Shown piece by piece: positions 32,523 through 44,720 of a stretch of DNA of 64,000 nt. The stretch's first letter is position 1. Each line of letters opens with the position of its first letter. Source of the stretch: Pseudoneurospora amorphoporcata (lineage: Eukaryota; Ascomycota; Sordariomycetes; Sordariales; Sordariaceae). The position numbers were made by a program, and so were the translations under genes. Location: positions 1 through 64,000 of the forward strand of contig MU859245.1 in NCBI GenBank assembly GCA_033297205.1, in the 5' to 3' direction. Under the pieces are notes generated by a model. That model saw only the letters and a list, made by a program, of their open reading frames with translations, was not told where the DNA came from and did not search any database.

Positions 32523-35500
32523 TTACTCGGGTCTATACTCCCCATAATCGTACCTAGAGATACCTCTACTCCCACTCCCACTCCGACTCCCACTCCCACT
32601 CTCACCGTAATGGTGATGGTCATAAGAATGCCCCACGTGCATCCCGTGCCGTCCTTCCCTCCATGCCTCCCTCTCCCTCTCGCGTCTCCTTCTTTCTCTC
32701 CTCTTTTCTCTTTCCCTTTCGCGCTGCTGGCGTTCGTATTCCTCGTCGTAGCCATCATCATCGCCTAAAGTGGCGTCACCATTTTGATCCCGATCCCTGC
32801 CGTAGACCGTAGTAGAGTCGTTGTGTTGGTCCTGGCGCTGGTGCTGGCGCTGGTGCTGGTGCTGGTCCAAGAAACCGCTGGTTTCACCCGCTTGCTCGGC
32901 TTCTGTTTGCTCCGTATGAGCCGCGGAGGTATCCTCCGCGTGGGTGTTGTAGAGGTACTCATGTTTGTGGTGGGAGCCGTGGTGGTAAGGCGAGGTGCTC
33001 ATCGGTCTTTGCTTCATGTTATTCTCAAAGAGAGATTGTGAAGGGCTGGGGGTGTGTGATTGGGACTTGGTAAAAAAGGAGGGCATGGAGACGCGGTTGG
33101 TGGTGGATGCAGCTGCTTGGGTGCTGGCGTTGGCGCTGGCGGAGGAGGAGGAGGACTGTTCAAAGACGGAGCGCATGCGTTGGAAGAGACTACTACCTCC
33201 TCCTCCGCCGCCGCCACTGCCAGAGCCACTTCCGGAACCAGAAGCCCCAAGGTTATGTGAGTGTGACCGCTCGCTATCCCTCGAACGCCTCACCTCCTCA
33301 TTCCTGCTCGACGGAATAGCTTCATGTTCCCGCTGATGCCACATCTCCATGACCTTCGGCACCGGCTCCCTGCTATCCTCGGCACCATGACCATAGGCTC
33401 CGTACCCGCCACCGCTGTAATCAGTCACACTCGCATCCGTCAGACCGCGAGCACGACCGCCCATGTCGGCCGCACCGAATGTGCTATCGCGGATCCGTGG
33501 GTCTTGACCCGAAGCAGATTCCTCGACGGGAGAACTAGGCCCAGAGGAAAGGGTGGTCCCGCTACGGGCGGATTGAGGGGAAGAAACGGTGGGAACGGTG
33601 TTGGAGGTGGTGTCGGCTGTGGCGACGGTGTTGACTGTGTCGGAGCGCCAGGGGCGGTTGGTTACGTCGCGGGGGACGAACTCTTCTTCTTCCTCCTCTC
33701 CTGGGGACTGGGCGTCGTGGTTCGAGACGTGATGGGACATGGGATCAGAGACTGGGGAGGGCGGAGTGGGCGGGATGGTGAGAGGGGGCAGGTCGTGATG
33801 GTGAGCTGGAGTGACAGGTTTATCGTCTTCTTTTTCCTCTTCTTTGGTGTACTGCGGCTCAGACTGCTGCTTAAAAGAGGTCGATGATTTGTTCTCTTGA
33901 TCATGGTGATCCTGGTCGGGGGAAGCAAGCCCAAGGTCTGGCTCCTGGCCTTCGGCAACCTCAGGGGAGTGATGCATCCTGACATGTTCGTCGTAGTGCT
34001 CATGAAGCTCGGCAGTGTCCTCAGCGCGACTGGCCTCGGTAGCCGGGGTCTCCAAAGCTGCTTCGACTTGGGCATCCATGTCAACATCAACGGTGGGATG
34101 TGCATGAGCAGCGGCAGCATCACCATCCGCACCAGCCTCCCCTGCATCCTCCGAATCCGACTCGGACAAGAACTGGTCTACCTCGCTCCAATCTCTGCTC
34201 ATGACCTGGTCCTCCCTTGTAACAGCATGTGGATGGCCAGAGGCAGAGATGGATGACGTCTCCGAAGGGAATTCGCCGTTCTCGGTATCGCTAGGCTCAA
34301 TGAGTTGCAGTATAGGAGGCTCGAGGTGTTCCTGTTGTGACTGTTGAGCTTCGACCTCGACGTCATCATGCTTGTTCTGGTGCGAGTAATCAGTGTCGTG
34401 ATGATGATGATACTCATAAGCCCCATCAGCTTCCTCATCGCTAGATTGATAACCACGGCCACTTTGGTGCTGGTGCTGGTGTTGGTCCATGTCATCAACC
34501 GCTACCTTTAGCTCCTCATTAGGAGGGGCATGATGATTATGATGAAGGCCATCTCCATCTTCGGGATGGTCATGCCCCTTTGGCTGGCTATCCTCCTCGT
34601 CACTCTCTTCCTCTTCGCCAGAGCCAACCTCCTCCAACTCCTCCGCCAAACTCTTCTCACTTCTTGCTGCCTTCTGATGGCTCATCAACACCGACATTGT
34701 CTGTTCCACGATCGAAGCCTTGTCAGGTGATGGTTCGACGTCGGCCTCCTCCGTGATGTTGTCGTCCACGGATACATCAGCCTGCTGGTGGCTCAACACC
34801 AACATTGTCTGTTCCACGCTCAAAGTCTTTTCAGGTGATGGTTCGACGTCGACCTCCTCCGTGATGTTGTCGTCCATGGGTAGTACATCAGCCTGCTGGT
34901 GGCTCAACACCGACATTGTCCGTTCCACGCTCAAAACCTTGTCAGGTGATCGTTCGACCGTGGGCTGCTCCGCGACGATGTCGTCCATTGGTACATCAGA
35001 TTCCCCCATGTGCTTGACAGCCTGTTGGTGTTGTCGTTCCTGCGGTGGAAGGTTGGCTTCGTTAACGACATGTCCTTCTTCATCTTCATCATCCCTATGT
35101 GCAGCAGAAGAGTCAGAGGTGGCAACTTTAGCGGAGGCGGAAGACGACATGATCGGCATGGAAGGGAAGAGGGAAGGGGAGGTGGATGGGTATGGGTATG
35201 GGGCGACTTGCCCTTCAGTTGATTGCTTGGGGGGTAAGTAGCGGAAGGGATCGTATTCGTCGTCATCTTCGGGACCAGACTGGCCATGGGCGTGGTCTTG
35301 TTCGACTTCGTACTCTTCCTCGGCGGTGGTGGCAGCATGGCCAGCCTTCAGGTCAGGAGCTTCATCAAGGGCCGGCGGCTCTTCCGACAGTCGCGGATCG
35401 GATTCTTGTTTGTGGATCCGTTCGGGCTCGGAAGGCTCCGTTGAGCTATCGGCATCAGAATCTTCCGTTGCTTCGGCGCCCTCGGTTTGCTGACGGGCGA

Positions 35501-38500
35501 GGGTGTGGGTGGTAGGACCATAAACGTGGTTGTCAGCTGGTGCTGACTCGACGGCGGCGTCCCGGGCATGGGAGGTAGCGCCTTCGGCTTCGGCTTCAGC
35601 TTTAGCTTCACCATTGACCTCGTCATCCAGAAGTGTCGGGTTTCTTTCATCCACAGGAATCCTGTGAACGTCGTCTTCATCAGACAAAGCTTCTTCCACC
35701 TCTCTATCAGCCTGAGCCTGCAAATGGCCTTCAATGGTGGTGGCAGTCTCAGCCATATCCCGACGCTCAACGCCATCACAAAGCTCATCTTCAACTTCCT
35801 CATCGTCCTCCTCAGCAATGGCATCCAAATGATGAAGAACAATCTCATCTCTCCCCTCAAAGTCTTCACTCTCAGTCTCCGACGCGGATCCGGACGATAC
35901 GCCTTCCCGAGCCTGATCATCCTCGACGTTGTCTTCACGACCAATGTAATGCCCAGGAACAGGGAAGTCATCCACACTCACACTGTGCCCGGGACTGTGG
36001 CTGGGTACGCGCTCGAGCGGATAGCGTCCATCTGCTTCCTCGTCCTCTTCGGTATCTTGGTCTTGTGTATTGTCGTAATGAGGAACATGAACATGTGCGG
36101 CAGCGGCAGCGGCAGCGGCCCCATCGTCGTCATGGCTATCATGGTGACCTCTAGTAGGCGAATCAGCCTCAGGCACCTCATCATGCTCACGGACGTGCTC
36201 CACATGATGGAAACTAGCCTCCATGGGTGTAGAAGCAAGGTCACTTGGCGTGTATGGTCTCTCGTACAACTCGTAGCGAGGCTGAGTGTCCTCCATAGAG
36301 GTATGCAGATCTTGCACGTCTTCACTGACGTCGGGAACCTCGCGGTGTGACTCGCGGTCGTGGTGCTCCTGCTCCGTATCCCCATCTACATGGGCAGCAG
36401 GGTTATACGACGCATCGGCATGTCCTTGGTGGTGATACTCGGCCGGGGTGTAAAAGTCTTGGGGGCCACTGCGCGGGACGTGATGTTGGCTGACAAAGTA
36501 ATGTGCTGGTTCCACGTGATCGCCTTCTTCGATGGGGGTGTGGCGCATGTGCACTGCGTCGCTGTGGGTGAGGGCTACGCCGACGACATGGGACGCGTGG
36601 GAGTCGTCGAGGGGGTGGTGGTCCATGTCTACCTCTAGGATTTGTACTGATGTGGTGTGTCTGTCATCGACGTCCTGTTCACGATGGGCCTCGTCATGTG
36701 GTTCGGGTCGGCCTAGTCCCATCTCCTCCTGCTCCTGTACCAGCTGGTCAATCGGGACTGGCTCAGCTTCTTCTTGATGGTCGGTCTCTTTGTCAGTAAC
36801 GCCGTCTTGTTCCTGTCCTTTCTCGTGCTCCCGCTCCTGTGCGCGCTGTTCCTCCTGCTCCATGTCATGCTCCTTCTCCTTCTCCGTCTCCTGCACTTGT
36901 CCTTCCCACTCACCCTCAACCTCATCAATCGTACGCTCCACGCCCTCAACAGGATCAACAGGCTCATGGACGGTGTCAATGTCCTGTTCTGGGTTGGGGT
37001 ATTGCTGTGGCTCTCGCTGCTCTAGGTTTTCCCCAGGTTCGGGCTCCCGATCTGGGTCCGGGTTGGTAACGACTTCAGCGGTGGCAGCAGCTTCTAGTTC
37101 GGAAAAGTATCCTCTCTCGGCGGTAGAGGCAGAGGCATAGACGGAGTCAGCGAAATGGGGGTGTTGGGTGGTGGCGTGAGCGGCGATTGAAGGGAAGTAG
37201 GAGGGTTTTTCTTGGGTAGTGGTGGTGGTGGTGGTTTCTGGTTCCATGTCAACGGGGTGGTGTTCTTCACGCAAGTATTCCTGGGCGGTTCCAGTATGAT
37301 GATGTTGGGGAATAACGTTGGTAGGCGAAGCTGGTGTGGGCTGCGAGTAAGGCGTGTAGTCGGACGTCTCAGACTCTGGCGAAGCTTGAGCAGGCGCTGG
37401 TTCTCCTGCTTCACCAGCTTCTCTCGCTACGGCACCGTCACCATTGTCCCTGTCGTCGGCGGCGACAGTACAAGGGTGAAGAATCCCCAAACTATCATGT
37501 CTCCCCCTATACTCTCCGAACTCTTCAGCAGCATCATCATCTTTCTCCCCCTCCTCCTCTTCGACCTCGGCGAACTCGCCAAGATGGACGTTCCCATCCA
37601 TAGGATGCGCCCGGGTCGGCAAGCCCTGGAACTCGACGTCCAGAGGGCTCGTCTTGGTGCCTGTGTCTGTGGTTTCTGTCTTGATCTCCAGATGCCGTTG
37701 ATGGACATGATACGATTCCCGGACCGGTTCGTCAATTTCGAAAGGGACGTCTTTAACGTCGGGTGTCTCACTGTCAGGTTCGTTGAGGAGGTCGTCCATG
37801 CTCGTTGATGCCATCTTTTCTTGTAAGTGGATTGTGCGGTGCATTGTGTCGGCGTCGTCCTCGCGAGTAGATGGTTCCTCCCCTTGCTGGCTTTCAGCCC
37901 TGTAGGTGCGATCATGGTCGTGGTCGTGGTCGTGGTCGACGTCGGGAGGAGCGCTCTCGAAGGCGGCAGCGGGGAGAAAGCCCCTTTTGATGGTCCGCGT
38001 CTCGGTCGTCTCGCCCGTCTCCTTGTGGGCATGGGGAGAAAAGTCGGGAGGAGCGCTCTCAAAGGCGGCAGCGGGGAGAAAGCCCCTTTCAATGGTCCGC
38101 GTCTCGGCCGTCTCGGTCGTCTCGGCCGTCTCGGTCGTCTCGGCCGTCTCCTTGTGGGCATGGGGAGAAATTTGCTCCGGCTCCATCTTATGAAGGCTAC
38201 TCGTCCTCCTCGCCTCCCGAACAGCTCTCGAGTTGAGCGGCAATGGAGTCTCGGTATGCGCTTGTAGCTTCTCTTCGATAAGCCGGTTGAGTTCCTGTTG
38301 GTCAAGTGGTTAGCCATGGTTTACTTTGCCCTCTTCCACAAATTTACTTTCCCTACTACCAAAACTAGAAAACAAAAAAAGGGAACAAAGTGGAAACTAA
38401 CCTTCCTCCGCCTCTCCAACCCCCTCAAAACCCCCCTCTCTTCCTCCCACCGTCTCTCCCACCCCCTCTCAATCTCGCCCATCAACTCGTCCGTCTCCCG

Positions 38501-38929
38501 CTCCACCTCGCCCTTCTCCCTTTCCAGTCTTTGTTCCCTCTCGTCGTCCTCCTGCCTCAGCTTCTCCTCCCGGTCCTGGTCTTCCTCCCTCCGCCTCCTT
38601 GCCAACTCCTCATCCTCAGCCCTTCTTCTCTCCAAAATCTCGTCCCGCTCCACCCGCCGCTTTTGCGAGAGGGATTCGGACTCGGCGGAGAAGGCGGTAA
38701 GCAGAGAGCGGATGGCCGAGTCGCGGCGGGATTCGATCTCGGTGAGCTTGGCGTGCTCCTCGCCGTCTTGCGGGGACGGAGAGGGTTGGAGGGTGGTGAC
38801 GGCTTGGTGGATCTGGGAAATGGTTTCTTGCATTTGGAGGAGGAGGGTGGGGAGGTCGTCGTTGGCGGATGATGGGCTGGAGGCGTGGGAGGGTGGTGGT
38901 AGTAGGGTTGACGGAGAGGTAGGTGACAT
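32523..38929 (-). CDS. Very large acidic coiled-coil/disordered protein, 2,099 aa, two exons
   Basis: Exon 1 is 38929-38402 and exon 2 is 38294-32523, split by a 107-bp intron with donor GTTAGT (38401-38396) and acceptor CAACAG (38300-38295). The join is phase 0 and continues the same helix (LERRR-K-ELNRLIEEK). Residues 62-190 form a strongly charged coiled coil (ERRRAEDEELARRRREED). Residues 195-1850 are acidic, His/Glu/Asp-rich low-complexity sequence with tandem duplications: an N-terminal ~35-residue unit twice (GFLPAAAFESAPPD) and a central ~38-residue unit three times (VEQTMSVLSHQQADV-like, about 1275-1380). A poly-Ala run lies near 905. The C-terminus has a Gly/Ser run, then SLFQRMRSVFEQ, and a basic Arg/Glu tract. 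No signal peptide or membrane span is seen. A scaffold or cytoskeletal role is a guess; no family is recognised. Confidence 0.8.
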
Positions 38930-40726
38930 TCTCGCTTATTGTTGTTGGCTGCGTTGTGGACGGTGTCGATGGTGGGTATCTTGAGTAGGTAGATGTGCAG
39001 TGTTTGCACGGGATTTCGGGAGTTTGATGATTGTCGTTTCTCGATGTTGATGATCTTCAAGGCTCGTTCGTCACTGCATGGCTCTAGAACAACATGAACC
39101 TGTAGTCAACATACAAAAGGAGATCTTGTCGGAAACATGCCCGGACAAACCAAACACAACGACGACGAAACCGAACATGACGGGTTGGCACCGGCACCGG
39201 GATAACACCAAGCACGAGGACTCGAGTCGGGTCCCGAGTCGGCCACCACGCCTCAAAACAGCGATACCCTGCCCTGCCTCGAGCCTCCTCCTCTTCTAAT
39301 TGACTCCCGCATGAACGTCTTCTCCTCTGTATACAACACTAGTATATCAAATACCTACCTGTCCGCTAGGATGCCTAGACGGAATGATGACGGGATACCC
39401 TTCCAACAGCGCCTCTCTCTCTCTCTGGGGGTCTCCTGATATCGCCATCGTCCTCCTGTCGATGCTGAATGAACCGCCGACTCGGCCTTTGCATGCCGGG
39501 GCTCGAGGGTGCGTCCGTTCGCATGGCCCGGGGCGCATCATCCATCGACCGGACAGTTAACAGTGAGCCGGAACTCGGTCGTCTTCTGTGCTCGCTCGAG
39601 GTGTCTCTTAATCTTGGGCGACTTCGGCGACCGGTATTATCGCACTGCACTTGCTCGAGGGATTCGGCGCTCTCGCCCCCGAGTTAGGTTGTTTCGTTTT
39701 GTTCGATCGATCGATCAGGCGACAAGAGGAACCGATGGATGCAAGTCTCGTTTGTTTGTCCATGTGGATGGATGGCATGTTCAGCTACCTACACCTCCGC
39801 ATCTGCATGGATATAGCTTGTTAGCGTGCTTTTTCCGAGTGACAATGCACTTGGTTTTTCACAACAAAATCAGAGTTTGCCCTCCACATCTGGCCCCTGT
39901 TTCTTGTAGCATCAGCGTACCAAGCTACCTAACAACAGAGGTGTAGTTGCTCACTGCGGTCGGGTGATCTGTTAGTGGTTTTATTGCTCTCTTACCAGAC
40001 ACTAACACTCTGGCTAGGGATTTCAGCGACATTCTGTTAGTGACGACAAGGGTCCAAGCGAGTCAATGCTCTGAGGTGTCGTAGCGCCGCCAACGTCAAA
40101 GCGAACCAACTGAAGTGGCACCCGAAACTCCCGAAACTCCAGTCGGACAAGGCAAGTTCCCCCTTGACACCTCGGATGCAACATTTGGAAAAATGCCGGG
40201 GCGTTTTATGTTTGATATGTTTCAACATGGCACCACGAAGAGAATAATTGTTTACATACTATCTCGTCAAAAGCCTTCGGATTATTCGGCCTCACTGTTG
40301 GGATACCGGGTTAGCCGTCGCATTGGCACGCGCCCGCTGCTGCTGCTGGCACCTCGCCCATGTTGACTAAGTCGAAGGGGAGGTTCCATGTCCAGCCACT
40401 GAGCAAAAGATTGACCACCTATCGACCACCTAGTGAACAAGGTGAAAGACGATAGGTACCGTACCTAGTTAGATGAGAAACCTCATGTAAATGCGAGAAA
40501 CCCAATCGCTATTTTTGGTAACTGTGACAAGATGTGTGTGGTGGTGGTAGCGAAAAGCCCAAGGCAAAAAAAAAACATCATGACCGCCGCTCCAACTGGA
40601 TATCCAAGAATCAAAACACCATCCTACATCATCACCACCACCATCACCTCGCAGCCAACATCACCTTCAAATCCTTCCCCAGCACCTCCAAACCCACCCA
40701 CTACTGCCCTTCCCAACCACAAACAC
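38930..40726. other. Intergenic between two minus-strand genes
   Basis: Promoter region of the large gene and 3' flank of the 40727 gene. Contains GATCGATCGATCAG near 39704-39717, and short frames on both strands (39375-39650, 39509-39946) without support. A (CAC)n-rich stretch lies at 40625-40650. Confidence 0.6.
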
Positions 40727-41958
40727 TCAAATCCTCGCCACCCCTCCCTTCTCCACAGCCGCCCTCCTCTCCCGATACTGCACCGCAAAATTATACCTAC
40801 AAAAGGTCCCATACCCATACGCCGCAATGAACACGGCCAACCACACACTGGTTATGATCAATCCAATCGGGAAGACCATAATCTGCACACCGGGCAACAC
40901 AAACGCCGTGGTGCCGTTTTTCAAACGGGCAATTTCGTCTTGGACGGCCAGCTGAGCCCTGTTGAAATCGGACAGGACGACTTCCTTGCTAAAGACGCCG
41001 GCGACAAAGGCCGCTTCGTTGGACGAGATGTTGGTTGAGACCTGCCCGCCCGAGGGCGTGGTGCCGGAGAGGGTGACGATGGGGAGGAGCAGGGATTGGA
41101 GTTGGGCCCTGGATTGGATTGTTCTCATGTTAGTAACAGTACACTACCTAGATATTATCAATGAGAATGGGGGTTGGGGGCAAGGAAAAGGAAAACGTAC
41201 ATGGTCATGTCACCACCACCACTCATCTTGTCCCTATCAATCTGCCCGACAAACAAATACTGCTGCAGCAAAGTTGGATCACCATTCGTCGGCAGATCTG
41301 CTCCTCCTTGCGACGACGACTGTCTAGCAGCCAGCGCCGGCGCCTTGGCCGCCTCTCCATCGCCGCTTCCGCCTACTCTTCCTACTGAAGCAGCCGACAC
41401 GGAAGAAGAAGAAGAAGAAGAAGGCGAGGCCTTTGCATCCGCACCGCCGCTCGCAACAATCTCATCCCCACTCGCCGTCTTGACATTCGCCCCCACGAAC
41501 CTCACCGCCACACTGATCTGCTCCGGCGCGATCCCCGCAAACGCATCCCGCGCATCACTGACCCTGAACAATCTCAGGTCCGCCTCGAACGCGCCCGTCG
41601 AGTTATCCAGCGCCGGGAGGTTATAGCACACGCACGTTCCCGAAGGGTTGGTCGCGGCCGTCAATTGTCGGAGAGAAGAGATGCACGCGGCGTTGACCTG
41701 GGCGTTCCACGCTGTCATGTTGAGGGTGCCGTCGGCGGTGAAGATGGGGTCTTGGCCCACCACGGCCGAGGCAGATATGTCTTGCCGTTCTTGGAGAAAG
41801 CCGCGGCGGAGGAGGTAACTGCCCATCACCTCCTCCATGCGCTTGTGGTACGGGGGCGAACCGCGCGTCATGCCTTCGACGATGAGGGAGCCGATGCCGG
41901 CTTGGACGCCGGAAGCCGCTAGGAGGGTGGCGAGCAAGGTTTTTGCGTGCCAGAGCAT
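40727..41958 (-). CDS. Secreted/membrane-anchored protein, 379 aa, two exons
   Basis: Exon 1 is 41958-41201 and exon 2 is 41108-40727, with a 92-bp intron (donor GTACGT, branch-like TACTAAC, acceptor CCAG). Splicing restores an ATG codon across the junction and a 380-codon frame. Residues 1-20 form a signal peptide (LLATLLAASGVQA). The ectodomain has N-glycosylation sequons (NMT, NST, NIS, NGT), Cys pairs (CVCY) and a Ser/Ala-rich stalk near 185-235. A hydrophobic span at 324-349 (FPIGLIITSVWLAVFIAA) is followed by a short basic tail (RYNFAVQYRERR). This predicts a type I membrane protein facing outside or the secretory lumen. No enzyme motif is seen and no family name can be given. Confidence 0.8.
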
Positions 41959-44689
41959 GGTGATGGATGTGTTTTGGGTATCGATATTAAGTGGTGGTGG
42001 TAGTTGTAAATATTAATTTTCCGCCCAGCGGAATTGTCGTCCAAGAAGAGAAACTGTCTCGGCTCTGAGGTCGTCGATGATGTTGGTGACCGTCGTCGTC
42101 CGTCCCGGATAGACCTGTTGATAGGTAGTTGTAGGTCGTCTGGGTTGGGCACCCGAGATCTTTCTCTCAAAGACCAGCCCTACGTCCGTATGGAGATTGT
42201 TGTTGTCGATCAACGAACGAGCACCAGGCTAGAATAGAGGTGGCAAAGAATGTATGTAATGGAGGGACCAGCCCAGTAGTTTGGTGAGAGAGGACGCCTA
42301 TCTTCCTTCTCGATCGTGCGCGCAGTAGTATTGAGAAACCGTATACTTGATCAAGAGAGCGTTCAGTCGAAACCGGCAAGAAAAAGAGTAGTAGGTAGAC
42401 GAGGCGACATGGCGGTAATGGGTTGGCAGTGTAGGTTAGTTCGAGCCGGAGATGTCCAAATGGTTCAATACGGGATCATGGCCTGACCACTTGTCGGAGC
42501 CATGGTGATAGGGGTCGGAGATGGAACAAGAAGGGGGTTGAAGGGCGTACTCTTGAGGGGAACCAAGAGGTAGCAGCCGAGAAAATAGCCCCAGGAACTA
42601 CCATGTTGACTTTTTTGAGAGGAGCATCGCGTGGCGTGGAGGTGGAGTGAGGTTGTGTGGTATGAGCCCCTGGGTACCGAGTTACTCCGGGGTCAAGCAG
42701 TGTATGACATGGGGGAGGTTGCGCTCCAATGAGGTGGGATATCCCGATCTGTAAGCGACTGAGCGCGAAAGGTATAAGTGGTTCTGGGCCAATGACACTG
42801 CAGACCCAGACGGCCGACTTCCGAGACCACCAACGGGAGTCAAATGACGGCGTACAAAGAGAGACCCGATATTGACAAAGGAAACAGAGAGGGAACCCAA
42901 AAGGTTATCCCACCAAAGGTTTTAAGAACTTTGGAACAAGGCAATTAATTGTTCTCGGCCTATTTCGAACAACAACATCAACAACAACAACGAAAGGGAC
43001 ATTGCTTACTCCGCGGACCGTAACTCTCGGTTGTCACTACTTCCGACCAGGAGGCAGCACGAGCACGGTCGTCATTTGTTGTGATGATAGGGTTGCAAGC
43101 AAGCGCCGTCCGCATGGCCAAATCGGAGTTTGAAATGTAACAGCCAAGACCCCTTCTGGCCCGGCATCTTTGAGGCGCAATGTGTTGCATCATGACGCCA
43201 GGGACATTGATTGGCTCTCCGTTGTTGATGAATAGCGACAACGTCGGGTTCCTTGAGTATTTGCTGTCATGACGAAATGAGCGAGACAGAAACCCGATTG
43301 AGTCGACCAAGGGGATCAGCCGCCTGAGAAATGTGAAACAGGCCAGTGGTTTGGCAAAAGTTCCGTCAAGGTCCGAGCGCTTACAGGTACAACAGCAGGG
43401 CCAGGAACAGCCACCATCGCGCCACATCTGGCTGGAGGTGACAAGCCACGGCTGACAGCTGTCAAGGTTGGCACTGCAGAATTATTCGTTGCTTGGCATT
43501 TCGATCTTATCAGGGCTCTGATCGGCCAAGATGCCTGGTATGAAGCACTGCTATCAAAGTTTTGACTGCCACCATTGTAAACATTTCGGTTTCCCCAAGT
43601 TAATTCTGGACCTTCCTGCACCTTGATCTCACAACGAAGCCGGCAAATTTCCACAACCGTGCAACCGCCCATAACGGCCGTCGTCCAAAGTTACAGCGCT
43701 TCCCGAGATGGCCCAAAATAGCTGCAACCTTAAAAGGTCGGCGCTTAAAATACAACATGCATCTCTCGCCCACCTTTTGACCAACCTCGGACATCCATTT
43801 CTCTGTCATTTCCTTTTCTTTATGGTGCATTCTCATTTTTTAATAACATATCAGATTCCCGCCTGCACAGCTTACGATCGAACCAACCCAACATCAACAC
43901 ACCATCTCGGTGGCGCAGTGCATGAAGGATGAAGGGGGTGTAGCAGTTGACGCTAGGAGCAGATGCGGCTGATATCAAACACCAAGGGCACCTCAAGGTA
44001 GGTAGGTAGGCACGACGTCAAAAGGATTGTCTCTGTTTTCTTGTGACCAGTTCATATTCAGGTTCTGCCTTTCGAAAGTCCTTGCCATCGTTTGCTGTGT
44101 TTCCATGTGCATCATCGTGATTGTCTCCTGTCCGTATTCACACACTACCGCTCTCCCTCAGATACTTCCATCCCGATTCCATCAAGACAACAAACCCCCA
44201 ATGTCCTTCACAGCCAGCAAAGCCAGCAAACCTAATGTTCCATCCCCATCAACAGTTGTCAGCCATCCCGCTCCCCCATCCATCAAGCGTACACCCAGAC
44301 AAGCCCACACCCAGACGCCGTCACATTTCCCCTTCCTCCGTCATTGTCGCATTCTTCCCAACTTGTCGTCGCAAACTTGTCCCGTATCCCGCATTCGGTA
44401 GCCTTCCCTGAGCACAAATCTGCCACAACGCAATCTCGGGTCAATCATGTTGAATTGTCAATGTTGATGGCTCCCTTGTCGGTGTCATCAAAGTTAAGCC
44501 GCGAGTACGCATGTTGTCTTGTTGACGTGTTTGATGGTGATTTGGTGACGAGAAAGACGTTGTCCGATGTAGAGGCTGATGGGGACCTTGAGAAGGTTTT
44601 GGAAGGTTACGCATGTAATGTGATGTGATGTGGTGTGGTGTGGCGAGTTGGTGGATGACTCTTTTCCGCACTTTTTTTCTGCTTTTTTT

Positions 44690-44720
<31 letters not shown>

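Noticed and set aside
34690..35000. CRISPR-like array of direct repeats
   Set aside because: The repeats are ~115 bp, coding, contiguous and without unique spacers; the genome is fungal.
37427..38317. Minus-strand frame of 296 codons rich in Arg/Pro, and similar long frames across 32.5-38.3 kb
   Set aside because: These are other-frame shadows of the repetitive 2,099-residue gene; the phase-0 splice with the coiled-coil exon supports only one frame.
42978..43672. Two-exon minus-strand gene joined by GTAAGC and TTCTCAG
   Set aside because: The splice leads to a stop within about 19 codons, so the two open stretches cannot be joined this way.
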